Assembly: GCF_029203305.1 (NCBI RefSeq)
Contig: NC_089464.1
Location: forward strand, 124,001-188,000
Source: Yamadazyma tenuis
Taxonomy: Eukaryota > Ascomycota > Pichiomycetes > Serinales > Debaryomycetaceae
DNA: 64,000 nt
Direction: 5' to 3'
Below the pieces are notes generated by a model that was given only the letters and a program-made list of their open reading frames with translations, did not search any database and was not told the DNA's origin. Shown here one piece after another: positions 49,547-59,344 of this stretch. Each line of letters starts with the position of its first letter. Positions within the stretch are counted from its first letter, which is position 1. The position numbers were made by a program, and so were the translations under genes.

Positions 49547-51033
49547 ATGGTGTTTACAAGTATGTATAGATTGTGATGTATAACATTGACACCGTACTAA
49601 CAGTTGTAGTCAAAATAAAGAATGCTGGGAAGGTCCAAGACGTTACGTTGGAAGACACTGATACTGGTGCTGATTTCAAACTCAAGATCCAGCACCAAAC
49701 AAACATTCCCACTGACAAACAAAAGATCTTGATTAAAGGAGGAAAACTTAATGACGATTCCGTCGTGAAGGACTTGAATCTCTCTCAGCCAGTGATGGTC
49801 TTGGGAACCCCTAACAACAATATCAACAAGGTAGAGATCCCTAAACAGGTGTTTTTGGAAGATTTGAATCAGAATCAGTTGGTAAAAGTCAGCGATGAAC
49901 CTTCAGGATTGGTTAATTTGGGAAACACTTGTTACTTCAACTCTTCTTTGCAGAGTCTTTATCGAATCGACGATATCAGGGAAGGTTTAAAGACCGCCAA
50001 CAGCACCAATTCGTTTGTTAATTCATTAAAGCGATTATTTGATATGATGTCTAAAAAGCAAGAGAGAATTAATCCTACTTTGTTTCTTGCCAGTTTCAGA
50101 GAGAACTTTCCTCAGTTTAGTGAACAGGATAACCATGGGTTCTATAAGCAACAAGATGCAGAAGAAAGTTTTTCTCAGATCTTGAATGTTTTATTGGAAA
50201 GCATTCATATGAAAGGTAAGTTGACAATAAATTTAAAGACCGAATCGAAGTGTTTGGCGTTACCTGAAGAACCAGTCGTGACTGGTCAAGAGGATGCCTT
50301 GAAGTTGATGTGTCATATCGACATCAAAACCAATTTTTTGAGAGACGGGTTGTTGAATGGTTTAAAGGAGACTTTAATTAAGCATAACGACACTTTAGGG
50401 TCTGACGCTGAATATGAAATTACCAAAACAATCACCAAGACCCCCAAATATTTAATTGTTCATTTCGTCAGATTTTATTGGAGAAGAGACACCCAAAAGA
50501 AATCGAAGATCTTGAGAAAAGTCCAGTTTCCATTTGAATTGGATATTAGTGAAATGTTAGACGAGTCTATAAAACCCACTAAGGCTAAATTCAGAGATGA
50601 TTTAAGAAAGATCGAAAAGGATAACTTTGAGATGGTTAGAGACTTCAAGAAGGCTAAGAAAGACGATTCGTTGAGTCCTTTACAACAACAAGAAGAAGAC
50701 CAATTGAAGTTGGAGTCCATAAAGTCCAAGTTCGAAGATGATTTTAACTCTTTATTGAAAGAGCACAACATTGACGAGCAATTGGACTCTTTGACGGAAA
50801 ACCCATCCTCGGTCTACAAGTTAAGCTCTATCATTACCCATGCCGGTTCTTCTGCTGATAGTGGACACTACCAGTCTTTTGCCAAAGATGAAGGAGACCT
50901 TGAAGATGAACACTGGTGGAAATTCAACGATGAAAAAATCTCCAGAGTTTCCAGAGATAAAATCGAGCAATTATCTGGTGGAGGCGAAAGCGACAGTGCT
51001 TTGTTGTTGATTTATAAGGCTAGTGGTCTTTAA
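49547..51033 (+). CDS. UBP6: proteasome-associated deubiquitinase Ubp6 (USP14), 13-nt first exon
   Basis: The gene is spliced: exon 1 49547-49559 (ATGGTGTTTACAA), intron 49560-49609 (50 nt; GTATGT, TACTAAC, TAG), exon 2 49610-51033. The 478-residue product starts MVFTIKIKNAGKVQDVTLE, an N-terminal ubiquitin-like domain (about 1-75) that docks on the proteasome base. A USP domain follows, with Cys box GLVNLGNTCYFNSSLQSL, His box ITHAGSSADSGHYQSF and WWKFND. A continuous reading would begin with a false MYNIDTVLTVV leader made of intron. It is convergent with MIC19, as in S. cerevisiae. Confidence 0.94.
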
Positions 51034-51112
51034 GTTATTTTTCAATGTATTTAAAATGACTATCAAAATCTAAGTTTAACAATCTTTATTAGTACTATTT
51101 AGCGGCTTAAAT

Positions 51113-51562
51113 TTATAAATCCTTCACCAACTGGTTGAACTTGGTCACCTCATCCCAACAGTTCAACAGCTTACCTTCGTTATGTTTCAAACATTCAATG
51201 ACAGATTTTCTGGAGGCCTTGATATCTTCAGTTACTTCAACCGTAGTTAAAGCTATATTTTTTTGGATCAATTGTTTCAAATGCTGGATTTTTTCGTTAC
51301 TCGAAGGCACAGAAACTACAGGTGTACCATCCTCAGGTAATATGGCGCCCTGAGTGGTTTGTTGGAAATGCTTAATGGCTTCAGCTTCTAATTTTTTCAC
51401 CTCTTGTGCAACTCTGTCTTGTATGTACTTCTCGGTGTACTGAGCTCTCGAATAGTCGGATTCGGAGCTGTTTTCCAATTGTGACAAGAAGGAAGCACTG
51501 AAATCAACAGGTGCCTGAGGAGTGAACACTTTTTTCTCGGGTTTGGAAGTGGTAGAACCCAT
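51113..51562 (-). CDS. MIC19: MICOS subunit Mic19 (CHCHD3 family)
   Basis: The 149-residue protein starts MGSTTSKPEKKVFTPQAPVDFS. MGxxxS fits an N-myristoylation site, and the KVFTP..PVDFS block is typical of Mic19. A coiled coil follows, and the C-terminal domain holds CLKHNEGKLLNC, a CX10C pair as in yeast Mic19 rather than the canonical CX9C. Mic19 regulates crista-junction formation in the inner membrane and links Mic60 and Mic10. The frame upstream opens only with TTG. Confidence 0.9.
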   Translation of the reverse strand: MGSTTSKPEKKVFTPQAPVDFSASFLSQLENSSESDYSRAQYTEKYIQDRVAQEVKKLEAEAIKHFQQTTQGAILPEDGTPVVSVPSSNEKIQHLKQLIQKNIALTTVEVTEDIKASRKSVIECLKHNEGKLLNCWDEVTKFNQLVKDL

Positions 51563-51722
51563 TGTCAAAATGCTCAAGTTGGGTTTGATTTCGTGCTTTT
51601 ATTGGTGAGTTAGAGGTTGGTCAAGGTGAGTCGCGCAAAAAGGTCGTGGCCGCGCCTCCAATCTCCAAGTCTCATGAAAAAAAAATTTGAATAGGTTTCT
51701 ACACATCGATATCTACTTGAAA

Positions 51723-52040
51723 ATGCCACCAATCCAACAACAAAGATACGTGCAACACCAACCTTCCAACTTCGATAAGTTCAAGATGGGTGCGATGATG
51801 GGATCCACCGTCGGAGTATGTGTAGGTGTATTATTTGGTGGATTCTCCATTTTGCAGAACGGACCAGGTCCAAATGGAGTAATGAGAACTTTGGGACAAT
51901 ATATCATGGGGAGTGTGGGAACCTTTGGATTATTCATGTCAATTGGTTCTGTGATCAGATCAGACTCCGATTTCCAAGCTTACCAGAAAGCCATGATGTT
52001 GAGTCAAAGACAAAAGATTGCTTCCATCAGCAACAACTGA
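51723..52040 (+). CDS. MGR2: Mgr2, TIM23 translocase subunit (Romo1 family)
   Basis: The 105-residue protein has two Gly-rich membrane spans ([19 protein letters not shown] and a second around [19 protein letters not shown], each with GxxxG spacing) joined by [16 protein letters not shown], and a short basic C-terminus. This is the Mgr2/Romo1 pattern. Mgr2 gates lateral release of preproteins at the TIM23 complex. It is divergent from MIC19 (160-base shared promoter). Confidence 0.9.
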   Translation: MPPIQQQRYVQHQPSNFDKFKMGAMMGSTVGVCVGVLFGGFSILQNGPGPNGVMRTLGQYIMGSVGTFGLFMSIGSVIRSDSDFQAYQKAMMLSQRQKIASISNN

Positions 52041-52091
52041 GATCATCCAGTCGTCAAATTAATATCCCCAATGTATATAGAAGTTTTATTT

Positions 52092-53420
52092 CTAGTGTAA
52101 TTTATACTCAACGTCGTGTTCGATGTCAAACAAATAAGTCAAGCCAAACTCGGGAGTCCGATAGTATTCAAGCTTGTGTAACTGGGAACTTAACTTGGTG
52201 AGTAGGTTCTTGGGCTCTAATATGGGCTCGCTACTTAATTTAAAAGTGCCCCAATGGACTCCCATCATGTACTTTGAGTGTGTTTGCTGACAAATTTGAA
52301 TACACTCTTCGGGAGAGATGTGCCGTGGTTTCTGGTGCCACGAAGGACAGTACTGGCCTATGGGAAGGAGGGAAAAGCTTATCGGTCCATACTTCTTGCC
52401 GATTATATCGAACAACTGCTTCAGATATCCAGTATCTCCAGCATGGTATAAGATAGACTTGCCATTTTTTCTCAAGATGTACGAGCACCAAAGGGAAAAG
52501 TTGGCATCGACAATGTAACGACCACTCCAGTGCATGGAAGGTACACACACCACCTCATATATATCTTTCAAGTTACCGTCCATGTACTCATTTAGCGATA
52601 CCAGGTCCCACCAGTCCATTTCAATCACATTGAAAACCCCCTTTCTGGCAAGGCTTTTGCGGAGTCCGACTGGCACGATCCAAGTGGATGAATTCCCAAA
52701 CTTTGCTATCAAATCATTTTCCAAATGGTCTGGGTGGTCGTGAGATACCATAATGAAGTCGAGTTTATTGTTGGTAGCGAATTGAATATCTTCAAACGTC
52801 ATAGGCGACTTGTTCAACCTCTTGGGGCCAACATGAGGCATGATGAGGTAGTCACTGAGAATGGGATCTGTGAGAATATTAATTCCTGAGATCTGGATCA
52901 AGGAACATGATTGTCCTAGCCATGTAAATAGAAGCTGGTTACTGAGTGGAGGTAATCGGGCTGACGAGAACCATCGTCTAGTTTTCTTGTACAATTGAGA
53001 ATAATTATTTGTGGTAGCACACTGATGGATGATTTGGGAGTTTTTCCTGAAGATTTCCAAGTCGGGTTTGTGGACTTTAAGATAGTCTTCTGTGGTTTGA
53101 TGGTTGGGAAGGTGTTCGTGCAATTCGATTCGGTTACCATAAAAGCTTTCGACTAGTTCAAGCACCCGCACACACATGAACTCAAACCCTGTTTGTGGTC
53201 GGTATTCTTCGAATGGGTTTACAAACATCCCTGCAACCGTGGCGGATTTGAACTTGGTGATGTCTATGTCATCTGGATTAGCCATTGCGGCGGAAACATG
53301 CTGACGAGCCTTGATGAGCAGCTGGGTTTGGAAATAGAGGTACACCTCAGACCCCGCGTAGAAGCCTAACAAGCCTGCCGATATCCGGGCGCCTTTGTGT
53401 TGGAATACCAGTCTCCACAT
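52092..53420 (-). CDS. FMP30: NAPE-hydrolysing phospholipase D, metallo-beta-lactamase fold (Fmp30)
   Basis: The 442-residue protein has an N-terminal hydrophobic stretch (ISAGLLGFYAGSEVYLYF) suited to mitochondrial membrane anchoring. A metallo-beta-lactamase domain follows: the SHDHPDHLE zinc motif, the HAGDTGY strand and the late GVHWGTFKLS His. This matches Fmp30, the yeast NAPE-PLD, which acts in N-acylethanolamine formation and cardiolipin homeostasis. The frame extends 13 codons upstream only from TTG, so ATG 53420 is used. Confidence 0.88.
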   Translation of the reverse strand: MWRLVFQHKGARISAGLLGFYAGSEVYLYFQTQLLIKARQHVSAAMANPDDIDITKFKSATVAGMFVNPFEEYRPQTGFEFMCVRVLELVESFYGNRIELHEHLPNHQTTEDYLKVHKPDLEIFRKNSQIIHQCATTNNYSQLYKKTRRWFSSARLPPLSNQLLFTWLGQSCSLIQISGINILTDPILSDYLIMPHVGPKRLNKSPMTFEDIQFATNNKLDFIMVSHDHPDHLENDLIAKFGNSSTWIVPVGLRKSLARKGVFNVIEMDWWDLVSLNEYMDGNLKDIYEVVCVPSMHWSGRYIVDANFSLWCSYILRKNGKSILYHAGDTGYLKQLFDIIGKKYGPISFSLLPIGQYCPSWHQKPRHISPEECIQICQQTHSKYMMGVHWGTFKLSSEPILEPKNLLTKLSSQLHKLEYYRTPEFGLTYLFDIEHDVEYKLH

Positions 53421-53501
53421 ATCAATTGGTGGAGCTGCGACCGAAAAAGAGGGATACAATTGCGCGATGCGGTTTGGGGAAATATATGCTTATAAATTAT
53501 A

Positions 53502-55760
53502 CTAATGCTGTCTTACAACCCCGGATTTATCGGCCTGCTTCAATATGGCCTTCTTGTAGTCGTTGATGGATCCTCTGAATTTAGTGACGCTTTGATTTTC
53601 GGTTACCCAAATCTCACTGCACACTCTGTCAATGATAGATACATCATGGGAAACCATCAACACACCACCTTTGAAGGCAATCAAGGCATCGGCCAACGCA
53701 TCCAAACCTTGGGTATCCAAGTGATTCGAAGGTTCATCAAGAATCAAAATATGAGGCTGGTTCAAACATAAGGCTGCAAATGCCACCCGCGATTTTTGAC
53801 CTCCAGACAACAATTCCATTTGCTGCAAACCCAAAGACCCGGTGATACCAAACGAACCAAGATGTCTTCTGTACTCTTCATCAGATCTTCCAGGAAACGT
53901 CTTGGACATCCAACTCACTGCACTTAATGTCAAGTCTATGGAGTCCACATGATGTTGGGCAAAGTACCCAATTCTTAATCTTCCATTCTTATTCACAAAA
54001 CCTTTAATGGCCTCGAGCTGACCCAAAATTAACTTCAAAAGAGTGGTTTTACCGGTACCGTTACCACCAACCACGGCAATTCTGGAGTCCAATTGAACGT
54101 CCAAATCGACATTTTCAAGGAGTATATCATCTGGGTTGTATCCAAAAGTCACACCCGACAACTGTAAAATGGGGGGAGAAATGGAATCGGGTTCTGAAAA
54201 CTTGAAAGTGATGGCTTTTTCGTCTTCAGGAGGCTCCAATACAGGCAACTTTTCCAACTTCTTGATACGAGATTGTGCTTCAGCAGCTCTGGCAGCATTA
54301 TATCTGAACCGGTCAATAAAGCTCTGTAAATGTTCACGATGTGCCATCTGGGCTTCGTATTCTCTTCTTTGAGTCTTGATTCTCTCTTCTCTTGTGGCAT
54401 AGAAAGAGTCAAAATTGGCTCCTCTGTAGTAGTCCAATCTTTCAGAGTGCTGGTGTATTATATCGGTTGCAACTTCGTTCAAAAATGATCTATCATGCGA
54501 CACAACCAACACAGTGGACTGGTAGGTTTGTAAGTAGTTGGCCAAATACGTAATGGATGGAACATCCAACATATTGGAAGGTTCATCTAATAATAACAAA
54601 TCTGGTTGACAGAAAAGAGCTCTGGCCAACGATAATCTCATTCTCCAACCACCAGAAAACTGCTTGGTAGGTAAGTTTTGGGTCTTAATAGTGAATCCCA
54701 ACCCGTGCAAGATGGCAGCAGCCTTACTTTCGGCTTTGTCACTTTCCATATCCTCCAATTTTTCAGTAATTCCCAACAAATGGGTTTCCAAGTCATCTCT
54801 CTCGTTATCCAACTTCTTAACTTCCTGACTCTCTTCGTCAAATTCACTTTTAAGCTTCTCGATTTCGGCGATTCTTTCGTTGATCTTGGCCTCTTCTTGC
54901 AATAAGGTCTTTCTCCACACATCAGCATCCAATACACTCTGAATAGCAGGCGTATCATCACCACGGATTTCTTGTTCAACGTGCAAGATGGTGATGTGTT
55001 TGGGGATGTTCAACTCTCTTCTTGACAAGGCTTTCAAAAGTGTAGACTTACCAATACCATTCTGCCCCACCAACCCATATCGCCTTCCATAACTCAACGT
55101 GAGAGTGGCATCACTCAAAATTCTCTTAGCATCTCCCACATATAAATCAAAGTTTTCAAGCTTGATGTCCTTGGACTTACCGGCACTGGAGCCGAATTCC
55201 AAAGGGTTGATTTCGAGGAAAAACGAGTCGTAGTCTTCATCTTTCTTCTCATTCAATAACTTAGAAGCTTCATATTTGACAAATTGGTTGTTTCGCTTTG
55301 CGACCTTCTTTGCAATCTTTCTCTCCTGCTTCTCCAACTTCTTCATATCAACTCTACTCTCCACCAGTCTTCCTGCATGCTCGATGTCACTGGTGGCATT
55401 GAGCAATGCGAGTGACGAGTTGATGTCTCTCTTACTGTTATTCTGTTTGAGCAAATTGATGTCCAACAACCGTTTGGAGGTATCACCTGTGATCTCGAGC
55501 TTGGCCAAGTTGTCCTTGAGCTTCTTAGTCAAATCTTCAATGACCTTTGCCGTCAAATCACTGACATTTTTTGTGGAACCACCCGCATCGATCAAGAGGT
55601 CTTTCACGTACTGAAGCTCACCGCTGATGTCCAACTGCTGACTCAAAACTATATCTTCGGTAGCATGCGATACATGCTGGATGTAACCTACCGCGTAGTC
55701 TGCTACCACGGGGTCAATAGACGGAACTGCCTTTCTTACTTGTAAGCCTATATTAGACAT
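53502..55760 (-). CDS. GCN20: ABCF ATPase Gcn20, activator of Gcn2 kinase
   Basis: The protein has exactly 752 residues, as in S. cerevisiae Gcn20. The N-terminal helical third binds Gcn1. Two ABC domains follow, with Walker A motifs GQNGIGKSTLL and GGNGTGKTTLL, signatures FSGGWRMRLSLARAL and LSGGQKSRVAFAAL, and Walker B LLLDEPSNMLD and LILDEPSNHLD. It has no membrane spans. With Gcn1 it senses stalled ribosomes and stimulates eIF2alpha phosphorylation under amino-acid starvation. Confidence 0.96.
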   Translation of the reverse strand: MSNIGLQVRKAVPSIDPVVADYAVGYIQHVSHATEDIVLSQQLDISGELQYVKDLLIDAGGSTKNVSDLTAKVIEDLTKKLKDNLAKLEITGDTSKRLLDINLLKQNNSKRDINSSLALLNATSDIEHAGRLVESRVDMKKLEKQERKIAKKVAKRNNQFVKYEASKLLNEKKDEDYDSFFLEINPLEFGSSAGKSKDIKLENFDLYVGDAKRILSDATLTLSYGRRYGLVGQNGIGKSTLLKALSRRELNIPKHITILHVEQEIRGDDTPAIQSVLDADVWRKTLLQEEAKINERIAEIEKLKSEFDEESQEVKKLDNERDDLETHLLGITEKLEDMESDKAESKAAAILHGLGFTIKTQNLPTKQFSGGWRMRLSLARALFCQPDLLLLDEPSNMLDVPSITYLANYLQTYQSTVLVVSHDRSFLNEVATDIIHQHSERLDYYRGANFDSFYATREERIKTQRREYEAQMAHREHLQSFIDRFRYNAARAAEAQSRIKKLEKLPVLEPPEDEKAITFKFSEPDSISPPILQLSGVTFGYNPDDILLENVDLDVQLDSRIAVVGGNGTGKTTLLKLILGQLEAIKGFVNKNGRLRIGYFAQHHVDSIDLTLSAVSWMSKTFPGRSDEEYRRHLGSFGITGSLGLQQMELLSGGQKSRVAFAALCLNQPHILILDEPSNHLDTQGLDALADALIAFKGGVLMVSHDVSIIDRVCSEIWVTENQSVTKFRGSINDYKKAILKQADKSGVVRQH

Positions 55761-56005
55761 GAGTGTGTGGTTTAAAATTTTTCAACGCTGCGCTCAGTGC
55801 GATAAAGGATAGAGGATAGAGAGAGGATATTTACAATCGGAGACAATAGCGGAGGTTAAATGCACATCTGATGATACTCAGAATATCTCACACCACCTGT
55901 CCATATATCTCCGAGAACACTACTCGATAGGGAGCATATTCGAATATATTTCAAAAAACCATATATTGGTGTCTCAGCAATACTCTAGAACAAAAGTGAC
56001 ATCAC

Positions 56006-56377
56006 TTACAACGCAGCCTTAATTTTAGGAACCAATTGGTCCTTAGAGTGCAAGGCCTGTAAGTCTGAGTTTCCACCGATGTGTTCACCAGCAATAAAGA
56101 TGTTGGGAACAGATCTTTGGCCAGTGAGTTCTTGCAAAGCGTCTTGGATTTCAGCACCATCATCAATGGTGTCTAATTCAAGAACATAGGCATCACCGGT
56201 GATGGAACTAAGAGTTTTCTTGGTAGCCGAGCAGTAAGGGCAGTAAGTCTAAAAAGTAGAAGATTAGTAAGGAGTTGGGGGAATAGCGACCAGATTGATA
56301 CATACTTTGGAAGCGACAAAGATTGGGTGATCTTTGATCAAAGCTTGGATTTTTTGATTGACTTGAGGAGAGACCAT
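56006..56377 (-). CDS. dithiol glutaredoxin (Grx1/Grx2 type), one intron, alternative upstream starts
   Basis: Exon 1 is 56306-56377, the intron 56249-56305 (57 nt; GTATGT donor, TACTAAT branch, TAG acceptor), and exon 2 56006-56248. The 104-residue core starts MVSPQVNQKIQ and has the active site TYCPYC (C27, C30), the cis-Pro RSVPNIFI and GGNSDLQAL, as in glutathione-dependent dithiol glutaredoxins. The frame stays open upstream with in-frame ATGs at 56416, 56461 and 56509. The first of these adds MFSLLKRQFATKK, a basic, acid-free leader like a mitochondrial presequence, and the longer ones add a hydrophobic segment. S. cerevisiae GRX2 makes two isoforms by this means. The symbol is left open because GRX1 and GRX2 cannot be separated. 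Confidence 0.9.
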
Positions 56378-56671
56378 TTTTTTTGTAGCAAATTGGCGTT
56401 TCAACAAACTGAACATATAATAGGAAAAACCAACTAAAAGGACGAGCGATATGAGTTGCATATTTATGTGGATGTCAGCGAGCAACAGTGAAAATGCGAA
56501 TCGCCACATTTGTCAGCGTGGTTGCAAATAGATCCAACCGACGTTCCAGAAAGTGCTGGTGAGAAAGTAGTTATTGGTAAGCCGAATTATAAAACACGTA
56601 CTTTAGGCCATATGGGCACAGGATTCACAATATATAAACTCGGTCCTGAACCACTATAAACGTATAAATAC

Positions 56672-57646
56672 TTACAATTTGGAGTCGTCACTGAAAATAT
56701 CAAGTGGGATGATCTCAACACTGTACCCATCAGGGTCCCTGATAAACGCCAAGTTGGGAGTCAACAGACCCTTCCCCCACTGGACCGACCAGTCTAATTC
56801 ATCTCCATACTTGTCTTCAAGTTGCTTACAAAAAGTAGCTGGATCTTTACAACTGACACCAATATGACCATAGCCCTGGATGGCACCGTTGTCGGTGGAA
56901 TTTCCGTTGTGGTAGTGGAAATCAGTATCTTCTTCAGTGCCATAGTTGTAGGTCAACTCGAGCAACGATTCCTGGAAATGCCGGACCTTTTTGTCGATGG
57001 AGTTTTCTTCATGATTGTTGGCATGGTCGTATCCCAAGAAGAACAACGTAAAGCGAGCATCTGGGAAGTCGAAAGTCGAGAGTAACTTCATACCAAACTT
57101 GTTTTTGTAGAAGTCCAACGACTTTTTGGCATCTTTCACTCTGATCATCGTATGGTTGAATTTGTAGGTGGAAAGATCGGTCTTGGCTTCGGTCTTGTTG
57201 CGCTGATGCTCAACCAACTCGACCCAGTATCCATCAGGATCCAATACAAACGCAATGTCCTTCTGTCTGCCGTCGCTCAATTTTTTCTGGAATTTGGCAC
57301 CATTGGCCAAAAGGTTGGCTTCGCAAACCTGGATGTTATCAACAGAAACACAAATATGACCAAACCCTCTGTTTTCAGTGCCGTTACCGTTGTTAACCTT
57401 GAAGGAATCGTCGTCTTCTGAGCCGTGATTGTGGCACAATTCCAAAACCCCTTCCCGGGCACCCCAGGATTTGTCTTTGTTGGCCTCTGTCTCAAACCCT
57501 AACAAGTATAAGGAGAACCCGTCAAAGTGAAGGCGTCTGATGCACTTCATGCCGAAGTTGTTTTCATAGAAGGGGATAGACACCTTGGGGTCTTTGACAC
57601 GGAGACACGAGTGGTTAATGATGAATGAATTGTCAATTGTGGTCAT
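56672..57646 (-). CDS. GLO1: two-domain glyoxalase I (lactoylglutathione lyase)
   Basis: The 324-residue product contains two tandem glyoxalase domains. Each opens with INHSCLRVKDP or FNHTMIRVKDA and holds GVLELCHNHGSE or SLLELTYNYGTE and DPDGYWVEL or DPDGYSVEI, as in S. cerevisiae Glo1. It converts the methylglyoxal-glutathione hemithioacetal to lactoylglutathione. ATG 57646 matches the family. An in-frame ATG at 57751 would add 35 residues including a hydrophobic IIII run, possibly an alternative form. Confidence 0.92.
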   Translation of the reverse strand: MTTIDNSFIINHSCLRVKDPKVSIPFYENNFGMKCIRRLHFDGFSLYLLGFETEANKDKSWGAREGVLELCHNHGSEDDDSFKVNNGNGTENRGFGHICVSVDNIQVCEANLLANGAKFQKKLSDGRQKDIAFVLDPDGYWVELVEHQRNKTEAKTDLSTYKFNHTMIRVKDAKKSLDFYKNKFGMKLLSTFDFPDARFTLFFLGYDHANNHEENSIDKKVRHFQESLLELTYNYGTEEDTDFHYHNGNSTDNGAIQGYGHIGVSCKDPATFCKQLEDKYGDELDWSVQWGKGLLTPNLAFIRDPDGYSVEIIPLDIFSDDSKL

Positions 57647-57896
57647 GATGATTATGATACTGTTAACTTTCAGAATTTCGCACCGCTTTTGTTGGAGATT
57701 GCCAACTGCCCAACTGCACGACTTACCTGCAATATCTGAAGCAATAACCATAGCGAGCCCAAAACCTCATTTGTATTGAGTATTACACCTCATTTACCAC
57801 TTCATTTAATATTCATATAACCGCACTTTCTAGTTCCCCACCTTTCAAAAAGTGTTACTACACCTTCTTCCTCGGCTGAAAAATTTTAAATCAATC

Positions 57897-58817
57897 ATGT
57901 TCAGATCCATAAGATCCCTTTCTAGCACGAACCGGGTGTATCTGTCGTTCAAACATGCCACCACCAGAAACACCATTGCCGATATATACCTGATGTACCA
58001 TCAAAAGGTCCCGATTTCCATGGTTACTAGTCATGACTTCATTACTGCAAAATTCGCTGAGCAGGCACAAATTGACATAAACCTTATTGGTGACTCATTG
58101 GCAATGGTGGCATTGGGGTATGACGATACTAATGAGGTCAGCTTTGACGAATTTCTCTACCATGTCCGCTCGGTGTCTCGAGGTAACTCCAAGTCCTTGC
58201 TAATTGCAGACCTTCCGTTTGGCTCTTATGAAATATCGGCTGACCAAGCACTTGAGACATCGATAAAAATGGTCAAATCAGGAAGAGTGCAGGGAATCAA
58301 ACTAGAGGGTGGCCTCGAAGTGGCTCCGGTGGTGTCGAAGATTGTGGCAGCAGGAATCCCAGTTATTGGTCATGTGGGACTAACTCCACAAAGACACAAT
58401 ACTCTTTCGGGTTTCAAGTTGCAAGGTGCCACCACCGAAAGTGCCATGAACATATACAAGGACTGTTTAGCCCTCCAGAAGGCAGGGGCGTTTGCGGTGG
58501 TATTAGAATGTATCCCCAATAAACTTGCCCTGCTCATTACCGAAAACTTGAATATTCCAACCATTGGCATTGGAGCTGGCCCTGGGTGCTCGGGTCATGT
58601 GCTCGTCATGGCCGATATGCTAGGTATGAACGGGCCCAGTAATGCGCCAAAGTCCAAGTTTGTCAAGGAGTATGCAAATTTATATGAGACTGCAGTCGAA
58701 GGTTTGCAGCAGTACAAAGCGGATCTTATTTCTCAGTCATATCCGGACCCTGAAGTGCATGGGTATAAGATGAAGAAGGAGGTTTTGGCACAGGTGAAGC
58801 AGTACATCAAATCCTAG
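57897..58817 (+). CDS. ECM31: ketopantoate hydroxymethyltransferase (PanB)
   Basis: The 306-residue enzyme has an Arg/Ser-rich N-terminus (MFRSIRSLSSTNRVYL) suited to mitochondrial import. PanB signatures follow: MVTSHDFITAKFAEQAQIDINLIGDSLAMV, DLPFGSYE, the KLEGG loop and GHVGLTPQ, ending with TIGIGAGPGCSGHVLVMADMLG. It makes ketopantoate, the first step to pantothenate and CoA. The ATG at 57897 is used, because the frame upstream opens only with GTG. It is divergent from GLO1. Confidence 0.93.
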   Translation: MFRSIRSLSSTNRVYLSFKHATTRNTIADIYLMYHQKVPISMVTSHDFITAKFAEQAQIDINLIGDSLAMVALGYDDTNEVSFDEFLYHVRSVSRGNSKSLLIADLPFGSYEISADQALETSIKMVKSGRVQGIKLEGGLEVAPVVSKIVAAGIPVIGHVGLTPQRHNTLSGFKLQGATTESAMNIYKDCLALQKAGAFAVVLECIPNKLALLITENLNIPTIGIGAGPGCSGHVLVMADMLGMNGPSNAPKSKFVKEYANLYETAVEGLQQYKADLISQSYPDPEVHGYKMKKEVLAQVKQYIKS

Positions 58818-59344
58818 AGCTATGAATATATGATATATTTTTGATTGTACCTTATTGGTCCAAGCTGAATAGAAATGAGTACTCTAATACTGGAGCCTCT
58901 GATGAAATCGTCTTTGTGGCTGTTGGATTGTACAAAACCGAAGTGCAGCTCCGCACTTGTGTTCGCAAACTCGGCTGGTGGCAATAAGACCTCTTCATAT
59001 CATTGAGCATGGAGATATGATAAATCGTAAGTGATTCTACCCGTTCCCTAATTCTGGTGATCGTTCACCTTGAAAAGCTTCCAGATCCTCCCATTTTAGG
59101 CTTTATCTCTAAGAATTTGATTGTCTTTTTTAATCTAGTATCTGATAAGTAACAGCAAGGATGCAGAAAGTCCGATCCTAAGGTGTATTATTCGTTGCCG
59201 AATTAGGGCCGATGAAGCACCATTAGAATACACTCAGTCCTTTTGTGTTTTGCGATTAACCACCATTACCATTATCTATTTTGTAGGTTCGCGCGTTATG
59301 GTAAATAATAATATTACACACGGCAAGTCAACTACTTATAAACC
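58818..59344. other. intergenic region upstream of FAB1
   Basis: This holds a 43-codon ATG frame (about 58876-59007) without recognisable content, and several CTGATGA/CTGATAA strings too far apart for a normal C/D snoRNA. No tRNA or conserved gene is seen. Confidence 0.4.

Noticed and set aside
57646..57751. Intron or mandatory long N-terminus for GLO1
   Set aside because: A GGTAAGT donor-like string exists, but no TACTAAC branch follows. The short start already matches the family, so the extension is only noted as a possible isoform.
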